DNA of 64,000 nucleotides. Source: Aquibacillus salsiterrae. GTDB lineage: Bacteria; Bacillota; Bacilli; Bacillales; Amphibacillaceae. Positions within the stretch are counted from its first letter, which is position 1; each line of letters starts with the position of its first letter. The stretch lies in the NCBI RefSeq assembly GCF_028416595.1, contig NZ_JAMQKC010000004.1, positions 1 to 64,000 on the forward strand, written 5' to 3'. The notes below the pieces were generated by a model. It was not told where the DNA came from. It ran no database searches and saw nothing but the letters and a program-made list of their open reading frames with translations. Positions 53,890 through 63,542 of the stretch are shown here, in pieces. The translations under genes were made by a program, and so were the position numbers.

Positions 53890-55500
53890 ATGAAATTCAA
53901 TCAAACCGCAAAAACTTTCGTAACCGTCTCAGTATGTAGCGCAATTTTAACCATGCCCACTTTGAGTTATGCAGCTAACGGAAACGCTGAATCTGCTATT
54001 TCCAAAAATCAAACTGCTGTAGAAAATGTCTTGAAAAATCCGAATGCAGGACAGTCTACTGGAATCGGAACTTTCCAAGTGGAAGAAACAACAATTGCAC
54101 AAATTCAAAAAGCTCTTCAGACAGGGCAACTTACCTCTGTTAAACTAGTCCAAATGTATATAGACCGAATCAAGGCTTATGATCAAAAAGGACCGGCCAT
54201 TAATTCAGTTTTAACTCTAAATCCCGACGCGCTTGAAATTGCTGCCGAAATGGACAAGCAGCGTGGCAAAGGCAAAAAAGGTCCTTTATACGGTATCCCA
54301 GTTCTTTTAAAAGACAATGTGGACACAAAAGATAATATGCCAACAACAGCTGGAACAATTGCCTTAAAGGATAACTACGCAAGCAAAGACTCATGGGTTG
54401 CAGCAAAACTTCGCGAAGCAGGTGCAATCATTCTCGGAAAAACAAACATGAGTGAGTGGGCATATTTCATGACACAAGGTGCTCCAAGTGGTTATAGCGC
54501 CATAGGCGGACAGGTGAAACACCCTTATGGACCAGACACATTTCCTGCTGGAAGTGTAGGGGGATCAAGTTCAGGGTCTGGGGCAGCTATTGCATCGAAC
54601 TTCGCTACTGTAGCAATCGGTACTGAAACATCTGGTTCTATCCTTAGTCCGTCTAGCGCAAACTCAATTGTTGGAATTAAACCGACAGTTGGTTTAGTGA
54701 GCCGCACAGGAATTATTCCCCTTTCTATGAGTCAAGATACAGCTGGTCCAATGGCACGAACTGTTAAAGATGCAGCAGTTACATTAGGGGTGTTAACAGG
54801 TGTTGATCCGACAGATCCCATTACCGAGACAAGTGAAGGAAAAGCATTAACTGATTATACTAAACACCTTAAAATTAATGGATTAGATGGCGCACGAATC
54901 GGTATTGATTACGGATACCTTAGAAATAGTGAACAAAGAGAGGTTATCGAAGAAGCAATAGAGGTAATGAAGAGCCAAGGAGCTATTATTGATGAGGTAA
55001 CTATCCAACGACTTACTCATCGTTCTCAAGTATTGTGGTATGAATTTAAACATAATTTAAATGATTATTTGAGTAAAACTTCTGATGATGTACCAGTTAA
55101 AACCCTTGCAGATATCATTGAATTTAATAAACAAGATCCAGAGGTTAGAATGAAGTATGGCCAAATTCACTTAGAACGGTCTCAAGCTCTCAGCGATAGC
55201 TTAGACAATCCGACTTACCTAGAACAACGTGCGAATGACCTGAAATACTCTAGAGAAGCTATTGACTCTGTTATGAAAGATAATGATCTTGATGCATTAC
55301 TTTTTGCTAATAATAATGGCGCAGCAACACCTGCTAAAGCAGGATACCCATCTATTACCGTCCCAGCAGGTTACACAGAATCCGGTATGCCTGTTGGTGT
55401 TACATTCTCAGCAACGGCTTATAGCGAAGCACGTTTAATCGAACTTGCCTATTCCTATGAACAGCATTCAAAAGTTCGTGTTGCACCCGTGTGGAAATAA
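53890..55500 (+). CDS. Secreted amidase (amidase signature family)
   Basis: A 536-residue amidase-signature hydrolase with a Sec signal peptide (hydrophobic core at residues ~10-28, cleavage probably after LSYAANG). The catalytic triad is visible: Lys in PVLLKDNVDT, cis-Ser in GGSSSGSGAAIASN, and nucleophile Ser in GTETSGSILSPSSANS. It lacks any GatB-like partner, so it is not the GatA subunit. Such exported enzymes hydrolyse amides outside the cell; the substrate is unknown. AGGAGGG is 7 bp before the ATG. It is the only intact single-gene unit on the plus strand and is flanked by GCAAGAACCCTCTC repeats and Rpn debris. Confidence 0.92.
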   Translation: MKFNQTAKTFVTVSVCSAILTMPTLSYAANGNAESAISKNQTAVENVLKNPNAGQSTGIGTFQVEETTIAQIQKALQTGQLTSVKLVQMYIDRIKAYDQKGPAINSVLTLNPDALEIAAEMDKQRGKGKKGPLYGIPVLLKDNVDTKDNMPTTAGTIALKDNYASKDSWVAAKLREAGAIILGKTNMSEWAYFMTQGAPSGYSAIGGQVKHPYGPDTFPAGSVGGSSSGSGAAIASNFATVAIGTETSGSILSPSSANSIVGIKPTVGLVSRTGIIPLSMSQDTAGPMARTVKDAAVTLGVLTGVDPTDPITETSEGKALTDYTKHLKINGLDGARIGIDYGYLRNSEQREVIEEAIEVMKSQGAIIDEVTIQRLTHRSQVLWYEFKHNLNDYLSKTSDDVPVKTLADIIEFNKQDPEVRMKYGQIHLERSQALSDSLDNPTYLEQRANDLKYSREAIDSVMKDNDLDALLFANNNGAATPAKAGYPSITVPAGYTESGMPVGVTFSATAYSEARLIELAYSYEQHSKVRVAPVWK

Positions 55501-55516
55501 ATAATTTTTTGGAAGC

Positions 55517-55530
55517 GCAAGAACCCTCTC
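55517..55530 (+). repeat. Direct repeat right of the amidase
   Basis: Second copy of GCAAGAACCCTCTC, 17 bp after the amidase stop. It is directly followed by Rpn fragment D. See the left copy at 53747-53760. Confidence 0.55.
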
Positions 55531-55550
55531 CGCGGTTCCGTTTGCAATAT

Positions 55551-55815
55551 AACAAGGCAAGGGGCGTCAATTCACCCTTGCCTTGTTATTCATCCATGAG
55601 AACAGTGTGTTTAATTTATGCAATCCATAAGCATTTTCAATTCTTCTACCGATAGCTCCGTATACTTCGCAACTACTTCGTAAGACATTCCATCTTCTAA
55701 CAATTTTTTCGCAACCGTCCTCTTTGCTTCTTTTTCACCTTCTTCTCTTCCTTCTTTTTTGCTTTCTAATTTACCCTCTGCTTTAAATCCGTTTGCAATG
55801 GCAATACTAGCAGCG
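55551..55815 (-). pseudogene. Rpn-family fragment D with terminator
   Basis: The minus strand encodes another Rpn C-terminal tail. It reads LESKKEGREEGEKEAKRTV, then LLEDGMSYEVVAKYTELSVEEL, with a stop at 55611. The hairpin GGCAAGGGGCG...CACCCTTGCC follows. At its 5' end the frame abuts fragment E, which runs the other way, so two truncated copies are joined head to head near 55.79 kb. Confidence 0.65.
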
Positions 55816-56118
55816 AAATATGTAAATGAAACAAAAGGTGATGCAGAACAACGCTATCAGTTTAAGGTTAAATTAATGAAATTACTGTTGCAAAAAAGCA
55901 AGTATCCTCACGAATATAATAGTATGTATATCTCGGTATTAATCTACTTCATTGATTACCTACTGCAAATTCCACTAGAATTAACAAAAAAACTAAGAGA
56001 ACAAGTAATTGAAACGAAGGAGGGAAGGGGAATGGTTTATATTAACCGCGATAGTATGCCAATTTCTTTGGGCGAGTTTGAGAGAATAGTGAAGGCTGAG
56101 GGGAGAGAGGAAGGCTGA
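55780..56118 (+). pseudogene. Rpn-family fragment E, C-terminal half, inverted
   Basis: The plus strand holds the longest Rpn piece. It reads NPFAMAILAAKYVNETKGDA, then RYQFKVKLMKLLLQK and FIDYLLQIPLELTKKLREQV, which are typical of the region after the nuclease domain. It then runs into the same SMPISLGEFERIVKAEGREEG tail and stops at 56116-56118. The N-terminal PD-(D/E)xK domain is absent. An internal in-frame ATG-like MVYIN start is part of the original protein. Confidence 0.65.
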
Positions 56119-56246
56119 TTTAAGTAGTTTGTCTTCACTGTAGTCACTAATTTTAAACAAATTGTATTGATACGTTAACGAGGTCCTTTATTTCAATGTG
56201 AATAATAAGCCATTTTTCCTCACCAGCCTTGACCCCCGCTTACTAA

Positions 56247-56400
56247 AACAAGGCAAGGGTCAGCAATCACCCTTGCCTTGTTATTCAACCATAAGCTTTT
56301 TCAATTCTCCTACCGAAAGCTCCGTAAACTTTGCAACTACTTCGTAAGACATTCCATCTTCTAGCACTTTTACAACAATTCTATTCGAGTTTTTTTTGCC
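56247..56400 (-). pseudogene. Rpn-family fragment F with terminator
   Basis: This shortest Rpn piece reads VLEDGMSYEVVAKFTELSVGEL to a stop at 56281, with the CAAGGCAAGGGTCAGCAATC-type hairpin after it. Only about 35 residues of tail are left. The sequence immediately upstream on the minus strand (about 56400-56460) is charged and coiled (EELFKEIINEKKRKQEIEWQ) and I do not recognise it. Confidence 0.55.
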
Positions 56401-56558
56401 ATTCTATTTCTTGTTTCCGTTTCTTTTCATTAATAATCTCTTTAAACAATTCTTCAATCAGGATAAAATTGTGTAGAAAAACAAATATGCTATTATTTCC
56501 ACCATGATGATACCAAAATAATGGAGATACCAAATACCGGCATCTCCAGTTTACTATA
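56401..56558. terminator. Region after dhaM with weak terminator
   Basis: A hairpin GGAGATACC/GGCATCTCC (56523-56547, one mismatch) lies just after the dhaM stop and has a T-rich run on the minus strand. It is the probable end of the dha operon. The rest of the gap to Rpn fragment F has no supported gene. Confidence 0.5.
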
Positions 56559-56930
56559 TTAAATGGTCTTAACAGCTGCATATACCTCTTCTAATGTTTT
56601 TCCCATTGATGATTCTACGGCTGCAACATAGCCCCCTTCAACTAGCGGAACATTTTCTCCGACTATGATGTTTTCATATCCAGAAAGTTCAACTGCTAGT
56701 TCAGCATTCATCATTGCGCTTCCAAGGTCATATAGGAGCAAGACACCTTTTTCATTGTATACCTCTTCAATAGCTGCTAAGATCTTGTCGATACTTGTTC
56801 CAATTTCACCATCATTCGTACCACCAGCAACACTAATTGGAACATCAGTCATAACTTGGCTTATTAGGTCATAAACTCCATCAACTATCTTTGAACTATG
56901 TGAGATTAGAACTATTCCAACTGATGACAT
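56559..56930 (-). CDS. dhaM: DhaM, PTS-type phosphoryl donor for dihydroxyacetone kinase
   Basis: A 123-residue protein with the EIIA-Man fold. The N-terminus VGIVLISHSSKIVDGV contains the phosphorylatable His (residue ~11). GGTNDGEIGTS and LYDLGSAMMNAELAVE are diagnostic for DhaM. It passes phosphate from HPr to the ADP bound in DhaL, so the kinase uses PEP instead of ATP. It is the short, single-domain form, as in Lactococcus, without the HPr and EI extensions of E. coli DhaM. It follows dhaL by 4 bp. Confidence 0.93.
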   Translation of the reverse strand: MSSVGIVLISHSSKIVDGVYDLISQVMTDVPISVAGGTNDGEIGTSIDKILAAIEEVYNEKGVLLLYDLGSAMMNAELAVELSGYENIIVGENVPLVEGGYVAAVESSMGKTLEEVYAAVKTI

Positions 56931-56934
56931 GTAG

Positions 56935-57552
56935 TTATTTCGCTCCTTCTGAAAGTACTTCTGCTAGGGCTTCGAATAAATAATAGGAGGACATAGATCC
57001 CGAATCAATGTGTCCAATTGATCGGTCACCAAGGTATGAAGCCCGTCCTTTTGTGGCCTTTACATCTTTCGTTGCTTCTGCTGCCTCCCTTGCTACATCT
57101 TTTAGTTTATCTGAATTAAATTCATTAGTTTCCTTAAAAAGTTTTACAACAGGAGACCACACATCGACCATAGTCTTTTCTCCCGGTTGCGCTTTACCTC
57201 GCATGATGATTCCATTTAGCGCCTCGTCTACACCAGTAGTAAATGTTTCAAAAGTAGATTCCTTTTCGTTTAGAGCCATTGATAATTTTAAAAAGGCTGT
57301 ACCGTATAAAGGTCCGGAAGCACCACCAACTTTACTCATCAGGGTCATCGCAACATCTTTTAATACATCTGATGAAGAATTATAATTAGTAGCAGATATT
57401 TTTGACACTACTTCGCTGAAGCCTCGCGATAAGTTTATACCATGATCGCCATCACCGATTGCCTGATCTAAGGAAGTAAGGTATTCTTTGTTTTCTTGCA
57501 CTTTAATACTCATTTTTTCCATCCACATAATTGTCTGTTCAGTCGTTAACAA
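56935..57552 (-). CDS. dhaL: DhaL, ADP-binding subunit of dihydroxyacetone kinase
   Basis: A 205-residue all-helical subunit. The Mg-ADP ligands are in DQAIGDGDHGINLSRG, and SKVGGASGPLYGTAFLK and GRASYLGDRSIGHIDSGSMS are conserved nucleotide-binding loops. It relays phosphate from DhaM to dihydroxyacetone on DhaK. It starts with a TTG behind GGGAG. A 102-bp gap with a hairpin separates it from dhaK, while dhaM follows at 4 bp, so L and M may be expressed at a different level from K. Confidence 0.94.
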   Translation of the reverse strand: MLTTEQTIMWMEKMSIKVQENKEYLTSLDQAIGDGDHGINLSRGFSEVVSKISATNYNSSSDVLKDVAMTLMSKVGGASGPLYGTAFLKLSMALNEKESTFETFTTGVDEALNGIIMRGKAQPGEKTMVDVWSPVVKLFKETNEFNSDKLKDVAREAAEATKDVKATKGRASYLGDRSIGHIDSGSMSSYYLFEALAEVLSEGAK

Positions 57553-57596
57553 AATATCAACTCCCTTTTTATTCAGTAAAATCCTTCTTTTATCAT

Positions 57597-57639
57597 AAAA
57601 CTACGACATTCGTTTTACAAAATAGAATGTCGTAGTTTA
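57597..57639 (-). terminator. Hairpin between dhaK and dhaL
   Basis: AAACTACGACATT (57598-57610) pairs perfectly with AATGTCGTAGTTT (57626-57638), with T-rich sequence on the minus strand after it. It is inside the dha operon and could be a partial terminator or RNA processing site. Confidence 0.65.
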
Positions 57640-57654
57640 TTACTTCCCAATCAA

Positions 57655-58647
57655 CTATACTCTGAATGCAGACGCTTGAGATTTTGCGTTAAGTAAATCT
57701 TTCAACTCATCATCTAATTTTAATATCGAGATCGAGCATCCTGCCATTTCTAGGGATGTCATATATTCACCAACAAACGTTTTATATACCTTTATTCCTT
57801 TGTCAGCTAGAATAGAATGAACTTTAGCATTGACGATATACAATTCCATTTCAGGAGTAGCACCAAGTCCATTGACCATTACTGCTACCTCTGAACCTGT
57901 ATAATCAATGTCATCCAAAATCCTTTTCGTTAGTTCAGTAGCTATTTCGTCAGCAGTTGTAATATTTTTACGTTCAATACCAGGTTCACCATGAATACCT
58001 ATACCAATTTCCATTTCATTTTCATTAAGCACAAAACTTGGTTTTCCAGCTGCAGGAACAGTACAAGGACTAAGTGCCATCCCCATAGAACGAACATTCA
58101 TGTTGACCTTTTCAGCAACAGCTTTTACTTCGGCAAGCGAACCACCACTTTCAGCTTTTGTTCCTGCAATTTTATGAACAAAAATTGTTCCAGCTATACC
58201 ACGACGACCAGTTGTAAAAGAACTATTTTCGACAGCAACATCGTCATTTACAACTACCTTTTCTACCTCAATCCCTTCAGCTTCAGCTAGCTCAGCAGCC
58301 ATTTCAAAATTCATCACGTCACCAGTATAATTTTTAATAATGAGAAAAACGCCAGACCCACCATGGACTGCTTTAATCGCTTCAAGAATTTGGTCAGGAG
58401 TAGGTGAAGTGAAAACCTCTCCCGCAACAGCAGCATCGAGCATACCCGGACCAACATACCCAGCATGAGCAGGCTCATGACCACTGCCTCCTCCACTTAT
58501 AAGAGCTACTTTATTTGCGACTGGAGCATCTTTGCGAGCTATCACCGTTGTGTCAGGCACCACCTTTAGTCTATCAGGGGATGCAAGCTCGATACCTTTT
58601 AACATATCCATGACTACCTTATTTGGGTCGTTAATAATTTTTTTCAT
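57655..58647 (-). CDS. dhaK: DhaK, dihydroxyacetone-binding subunit of dihydroxyacetone kinase
   Basis: A 330-residue subunit that binds dihydroxyacetone covalently through a His, here in IGIGIHGEPGIERK (about residue 215). Other hallmarks are LISGGGSGHEPAHAGYVG and the GPGMLDAAVAGEVFTSPTPDQ segment. It yields dihydroxyacetone phosphate for glycolysis. With the glycerol genes next to it, the cell can use both glycerol-3-phosphate and dihydroxyacetone routes. No DhaR, DhaS or DhaQ regulator is nearby. GGAGAG precedes the ATG. Confidence 0.95.
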   Translation of the reverse strand: MKKIINDPNKVVMDMLKGIELASPDRLKVVPDTTVIARKDAPVANKVALISGGGSGHEPAHAGYVGPGMLDAAVAGEVFTSPTPDQILEAIKAVHGGSGVFLIIKNYTGDVMNFEMAAELAEAEGIEVEKVVVNDDVAVENSSFTTGRRGIAGTIFVHKIAGTKAESGGSLAEVKAVAEKVNMNVRSMGMALSPCTVPAAGKPSFVLNENEMEIGIGIHGEPGIERKNITTADEIATELTKRILDDIDYTGSEVAVMVNGLGATPEMELYIVNAKVHSILADKGIKVYKTFVGEYMTSLEMAGCSISILKLDDELKDLLNAKSQASAFRV

Positions 58648-58740
58648 TTAAATCTCTCCTTCTCGGAAAAATAGTTATAATTTACTTAAGATTAGTAATT
58701 TAATAACCTCATCGCAAGTCCACTGAAATGACGCTATTTT

Positions 58741-60432
58741 TTATAACACTTGATCTTCCTTTGTCTCACCTGTTTGTCCTTGTTCTGGATTAACCGCTTC
58801 ATAAAGCATACGATTTAATTCATTAGTATATTCATTTATTTGATACCCTGACCAATTAAAGACAGTAGACATGTAATCAATTACTACCTTTTGATGTTGC
58901 TTAACCCAGTTGATATTGAAGAATAAGGCATCTGTTCTTCTTATAAAAAAATCAACAGGCTTATAGCAAAGCTCGTAGTCAATTGCATATCTCAGTAATG
59001 CGTAAACAAATGGATCTAAGTCTAGATGTTTTGGTTGTTTTTTTTCCTCTTGGTAGATTTCAAAAATTATCATTGCATTAGAGCCGTAGCGATGAACAAT
59101 TTCCGTAGCTTCTTTTTCCGTAAACCCTAGTTGTTTTCCTTGGGTAATAGTCTTTGACTTGAACAATTCAAAGCCTTTAGACCCACCGACGTCTCCACCA
59201 GAAATCGGCAAATGTTTTGTAGACGACTTAGCAAAAAGTTTTGCTTCATTTTTTTCTACCTTTTTTGCCACCAGATCGACAACACTTTCCGCCATTTTAC
59301 GATACCCTGTAAGTTTTCCGCCAGCGATTGAAATTAAGCCAGACTCAGACTCAAATATTTCATCTTTTCTTGAGATTTCAGATGGGTCTTTCCCCTCTTC
59401 ATAAATTAAGGGACGTAATCCTGCCCAACTTGACTCAATATCCTTTGACCTAATATTTACCTGCGGAAACATGGAATCTATAGCCTTTAGAAGATAATCA
59501 CGGTCATCCATAGTCATCGTAGGATGAGCAATATCACCTTCGTAAACGGTATCTGTTGTCCCCACATAAGTTTTTCCGTCTCGAGGGATTGCAAAAATCA
59601 TTCGACCATCCGGCGTGTCAAAATAGATTGCTTGTTTTAACGGGAAGCTAGATTGATCAAAAACCAAATGAATCCCCTTTGTTAATCTTAACGTTTTTCC
59701 TTGCTTGGAATTATCCATTTCTCTTAAAGTATCTACCCATGGCCCGGTTGCATTAACGTAATATCTTGCTGATATAATTCTGTTCTCACCGTTAATTTGA
59801 TCCTTAACCTCAACACCCATAAGCTTTCCATTCTTGTAGTGGAATTTATCAGCGCTCGCATAGTTTAGAGCTAAAGCACCTTTCTCAACTGCCTTTTTCA
59901 TAACTTCTATTGTTAATCTAGCATCATCAGTTTTATATTCGACATAGCAGCCAGCTCCTTTTAAGTTCTTATCATTAAGCAATGGCTCTCGTTCAAGTGC
60001 TTCTGACTTATTAAACATCTTTCGTCGTTCGCTTTTTTTCACTCCAGCTAAGAAGTCATAGACTCTCAATCCTAGATTAGTTGATAGTGGACCGAATGTT
60101 CCACCATTGTAAAAGGGTAGCATCATCCACTCAGGTGTTGTGACATGAGGGCCATTTTCATAAACAACCGCTCGTTCTCTACCAACTTCAGCCACCATTT
60201 TCACTTCAAACTGTTTTAAATAGCGTAACCCTCCATGAACTAGTTTTGTAGATCTGCTTGAAGTACCTGCAGCAAAGTCTTGTTTCTCTATGACTGCAAC
60301 TTTCATTCCCCTTGTTACAGCATCGAGCGCAATCCCAGCACCTGTAATTCCTCCACCAATGACGAGTAAATCAAGCTCCTCATTCTCCATCTTGTCATAC
60401 GTCTGTGATCGATTCAGACTTGAAAATAACAT
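58741..60432 (-). CDS. glpD: Glycerol-3-phosphate dehydrogenase, FAD-dependent
   Basis: A 563-residue membrane-associated flavoenzyme that oxidises glycerol-3-phosphate to dihydroxyacetone phosphate and feeds electrons to the quinone pool. The FAD-binding motif is LLVIGGGITGAGIALDAVTRG. AGTSSRSTKLVHGGLRYLKQFE and GSGLISIAGGKLTGYRKMAE-like segments match GlpD. The ATG at 60432, 9 bp after GGGGAG, gives the normal N-terminus; the frame is open 25 codons further but without support. The leader just upstream contains a long terminator hairpin, as in GlpP-regulated glpD of Bacillus. Confidence 0.95.
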   Translation of the reverse strand: MLFSSLNRSQTYDKMENEELDLLVIGGGITGAGIALDAVTRGMKVAVIEKQDFAAGTSSRSTKLVHGGLRYLKQFEVKMVAEVGRERAVVYENGPHVTTPEWMMLPFYNGGTFGPLSTNLGLRVYDFLAGVKKSERRKMFNKSEALEREPLLNDKNLKGAGCYVEYKTDDARLTIEVMKKAVEKGALALNYASADKFHYKNGKLMGVEVKDQINGENRIISARYYVNATGPWVDTLREMDNSKQGKTLRLTKGIHLVFDQSSFPLKQAIYFDTPDGRMIFAIPRDGKTYVGTTDTVYEGDIAHPTMTMDDRDYLLKAIDSMFPQVNIRSKDIESSWAGLRPLIYEEGKDPSEISRKDEIFESESGLISIAGGKLTGYRKMAESVVDLVAKKVEKNEAKLFAKSSTKHLPISGGDVGGSKGFELFKSKTITQGKQLGFTEKEATEIVHRYGSNAMIIFEIYQEEKKQPKHLDLDPFVYALLRYAIDYELCYKPVDFFIRRTDALFFNINWVKQHQKVVIDYMSTVFNWSGYQINEYTNELNRMLYEAVNPEQGQTGETKEDQVL

Positions 60433-60520
60433 ATTCCATCGCTCCCCTTTTTTTAGTAACGATGTCATTTTCTTGATATTCTCCATGTCCCTAACAAAGA
60501 AAAGCATCTAAATTAGAAAA

Positions 60521-60586
60521 GAAAAGAGGCCACAGATACCCCTATGAAATTATTTCATTAGAGCACTGTGGCCTTCTCTTTTCTCC
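60521..60586 (-). promoter_or_regulatory. glpD leader with GlpP-type antiterminator target
   Basis: On the minus strand GAAAAGAGAAGGCCACAG pairs with CTGTGGCCTCTTTTC around a long loop, followed by a T-rich run. It ends about 90 bp upstream of the glpD ATG. A TATAAT box (60613-60618) lies just before it. The layout matches the glpD leader of Bacillus, where GlpP with glycerol-3-phosphate prevents termination. Confidence 0.75.
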
Positions 60587-60646
60587 GCACCATCCTATTA
60601 ACTTGTATTACTATTATAACATACTTGAGAGTTAATTATTAACCAT

Positions 60647-62137
<1,491 letters not shown>

Positions 62138-62158
62138 TTATATTCCTCCCTCAAATAT

Positions 62159-62989
62159 TTAAATAGCCTTTTCAATCGTTTCTGCTGCATGTGACTTTTC
62201 TTTCTTTAGTTCTGCATTTACAGCTGCAATAATGATTCCTCCAATGATAATTGATAATACCCAAAACGAAACAGAAAATTCACCAGCGAAAATAGCTTTA
62301 TAGAAAAGCGCCCCATAGACGCCACCTAAAATCGGTCCTACAACCGGTATCCAAGCATAACCCCAGTCTGAACCTCCTTTACCGATGATTGGTAGAACAG
62401 CATGAGCAATTCGTGGTCCAAGATCACGAGCTGGATTAATCGCATACCCAGTTGTACCACCTAGTGACATACCGATTGCTACTATTAATAAACCTACAAT
62501 TGCAGGATTTAGCCCTTGTGAAAATTCATTTGCTCCAATAAAGGATAAACCCATTAAAAGGACAAACGTACCAATAATTTCACTTACTAAGTTAGACAGA
62601 GGACTACGCACTGCTGGATCTGTTGAAAATACAGCTAGCTTTGCTCCCTTATCTTTGGTCTCCTTCCAGTGTGGAAGATATTGAAAGTAAACAATTGCTG
62701 CTCCGATAAATGCGCCAATCGTTTGAGCAAGTATATACGAAGGTACCTTTTCCCAAGGAAAATCACCTACTGACGCCAAACCAATAGTAACGGCCGGGTT
62801 TATGTGTGCACCTGAAATACTACCAACTGCATAAACTGCCATCGTAACAGCAAGACCCCAACCAATTGATATGACAATCCAACCCGATCCTTCTGCTTTT
62901 GATTTTTTTAATACGACACCACCTACAACTCCACCACCAAAAATTATCAAAATCATTGTACCAATAAGTTCTGCTAAAAACTCTGACAT
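62159..62989 (-). CDS. glpF: Glycerol uptake facilitator, aquaglyceroporin
   Basis: A 276-residue MIP channel with six membrane helices. The two NPA loops are SGAHINPAVTIGLAS and GYAINPARDLGPRIAHA; the Asp after the second NPA marks glycerol-conducting members. The C-terminus has a charged tail (ELKKEKSHAAETIEKAI). The ATG at 62989 has AAGGGG 7 bp upstream, so the extra seven codons from 63010 are unlikely to be used. It heads the glpF-glpK operon and has the terminator and cre of a glycerol operon in its leader. Confidence 0.94.
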   Translation of the reverse strand: MSEFLAELIGTMILIIFGGGVVGGVVLKKSKAEGSGWIVISIGWGLAVTMAVYAVGSISGAHINPAVTIGLASVGDFPWEKVPSYILAQTIGAFIGAAIVYFQYLPHWKETKDKGAKLAVFSTDPAVRSPLSNLVSEIIGTFVLLMGLSFIGANEFSQGLNPAIVGLLIVAIGMSLGGTTGYAINPARDLGPRIAHAVLPIIGKGGSDWGYAWIPVVGPILGGVYGALFYKAIFAGEFSVSFWVLSIIIGGIIIAAVNAELKKEKSHAAETIEKAI

Positions 62990-63068
62990 CGAAAACCACC
63001 CCTTAATCATAGTTTAGAAGATGTAAACCTTAACAAATTACGTGCACGTATCAATAGAGACCAAAAAA

Positions 63069-63126
63069 GCCTACACTACAAGATATGTACTTTTTCCTAG
63101 GAAAGTACAAAACTTGTTGTGTGGGC
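63069..63126 (-). promoter_or_regulatory. glpF leader terminator, GlpP antitermination target
   Basis: A long hairpin in the glpF leader pairs GCCTACACTACAAG with CTTGTTGTGTGGGC, extended by GTACTTT/AAAGTAC around a TTCCTAGG loop. A T-run follows on the minus strand. The GCCCACACAACAAG strand closely matches what I recall of the Bacillus glpFK leader. It lies 80 bp before glpF and should be read through when GlpP is active. Confidence 0.82.
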
Positions 63127-63181
63127 TCCGAATCTCCATCACAATTTCTTAACTTGTTATAGATACATAATATATCATTAT

Positions 63182-63195
63182 TGTAAACGCTGTCA
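63182..63195. promoter_or_regulatory. CcpA cre site upstream of glpFK
   Basis: TGTAAACGCTGTCA matches the cre consensus TGWAANCGNTNWCA at all defined positions. It is just upstream of the glpF leader terminator, so glucose repression acts in addition to GlpP antitermination. Confidence 0.82.
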
Positions 63196-63244
63196 ATACA
63201 TCGAATCATTTTTATTCAAAAAATTAAAATAAAACGGTTCAACA

Positions 63245-63328
63245 CTTTTGGGATAAATAAATTCATTGATTAAATAAAAGAACTCGGACAAGTTGCATTA
63301 ATTAATCTTACTTTATTTATCCCAAAAG
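63245..63328. repeat. 17-bp inverted repeat with 50-bp spacer
   Basis: CTTTTGGGATAAATAAA (63245-63261) is perfectly repeated in inverted form at 63312-63328. A plus-strand AGGAGGT and ATG (63353) follow, opening a 31-codon frame that stops at 63448. The build resembles the end of an insertion sequence or a MITE with a broken transposase start, but I do not recognise the family. Confidence 0.6.
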
Positions 63329-63542
63329 CCTAATTTGTAGGAGGTTACCCCATGGACCAGATTAAGAGATCAGGCGAAAACGAAATCTCAAATTTTTCAC
63401 GGCTCCTTTTCTTCTCATCAAGTATATCTATAACATTCCAGTATTAGAATTTTTACCAACTTGAACTTCTTTGGCTATTTTATCAGTAGACACAATTAGC
63501 GTTTGTATACATATTGAAGGTCACGAATAGAAAGACGTTTCA
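63329..63542. other. Region between the inverted repeat and glpP
   Basis: A 31-residue plus-strand frame (63353-63448) with a good Shine-Dalgarno is the only coding signal; it has no recognised family and could be a transposase remnant. The glpP terminator would be expected here but is not clear. Confidence 0.35.

Noticed and set aside
53890-55500. Amidase as GatA, the tRNA amidotransferase subunit
   Set aside because: It has a secretion signal and there is no gatB or gatC neighbour, which argues for a secreted amidase.
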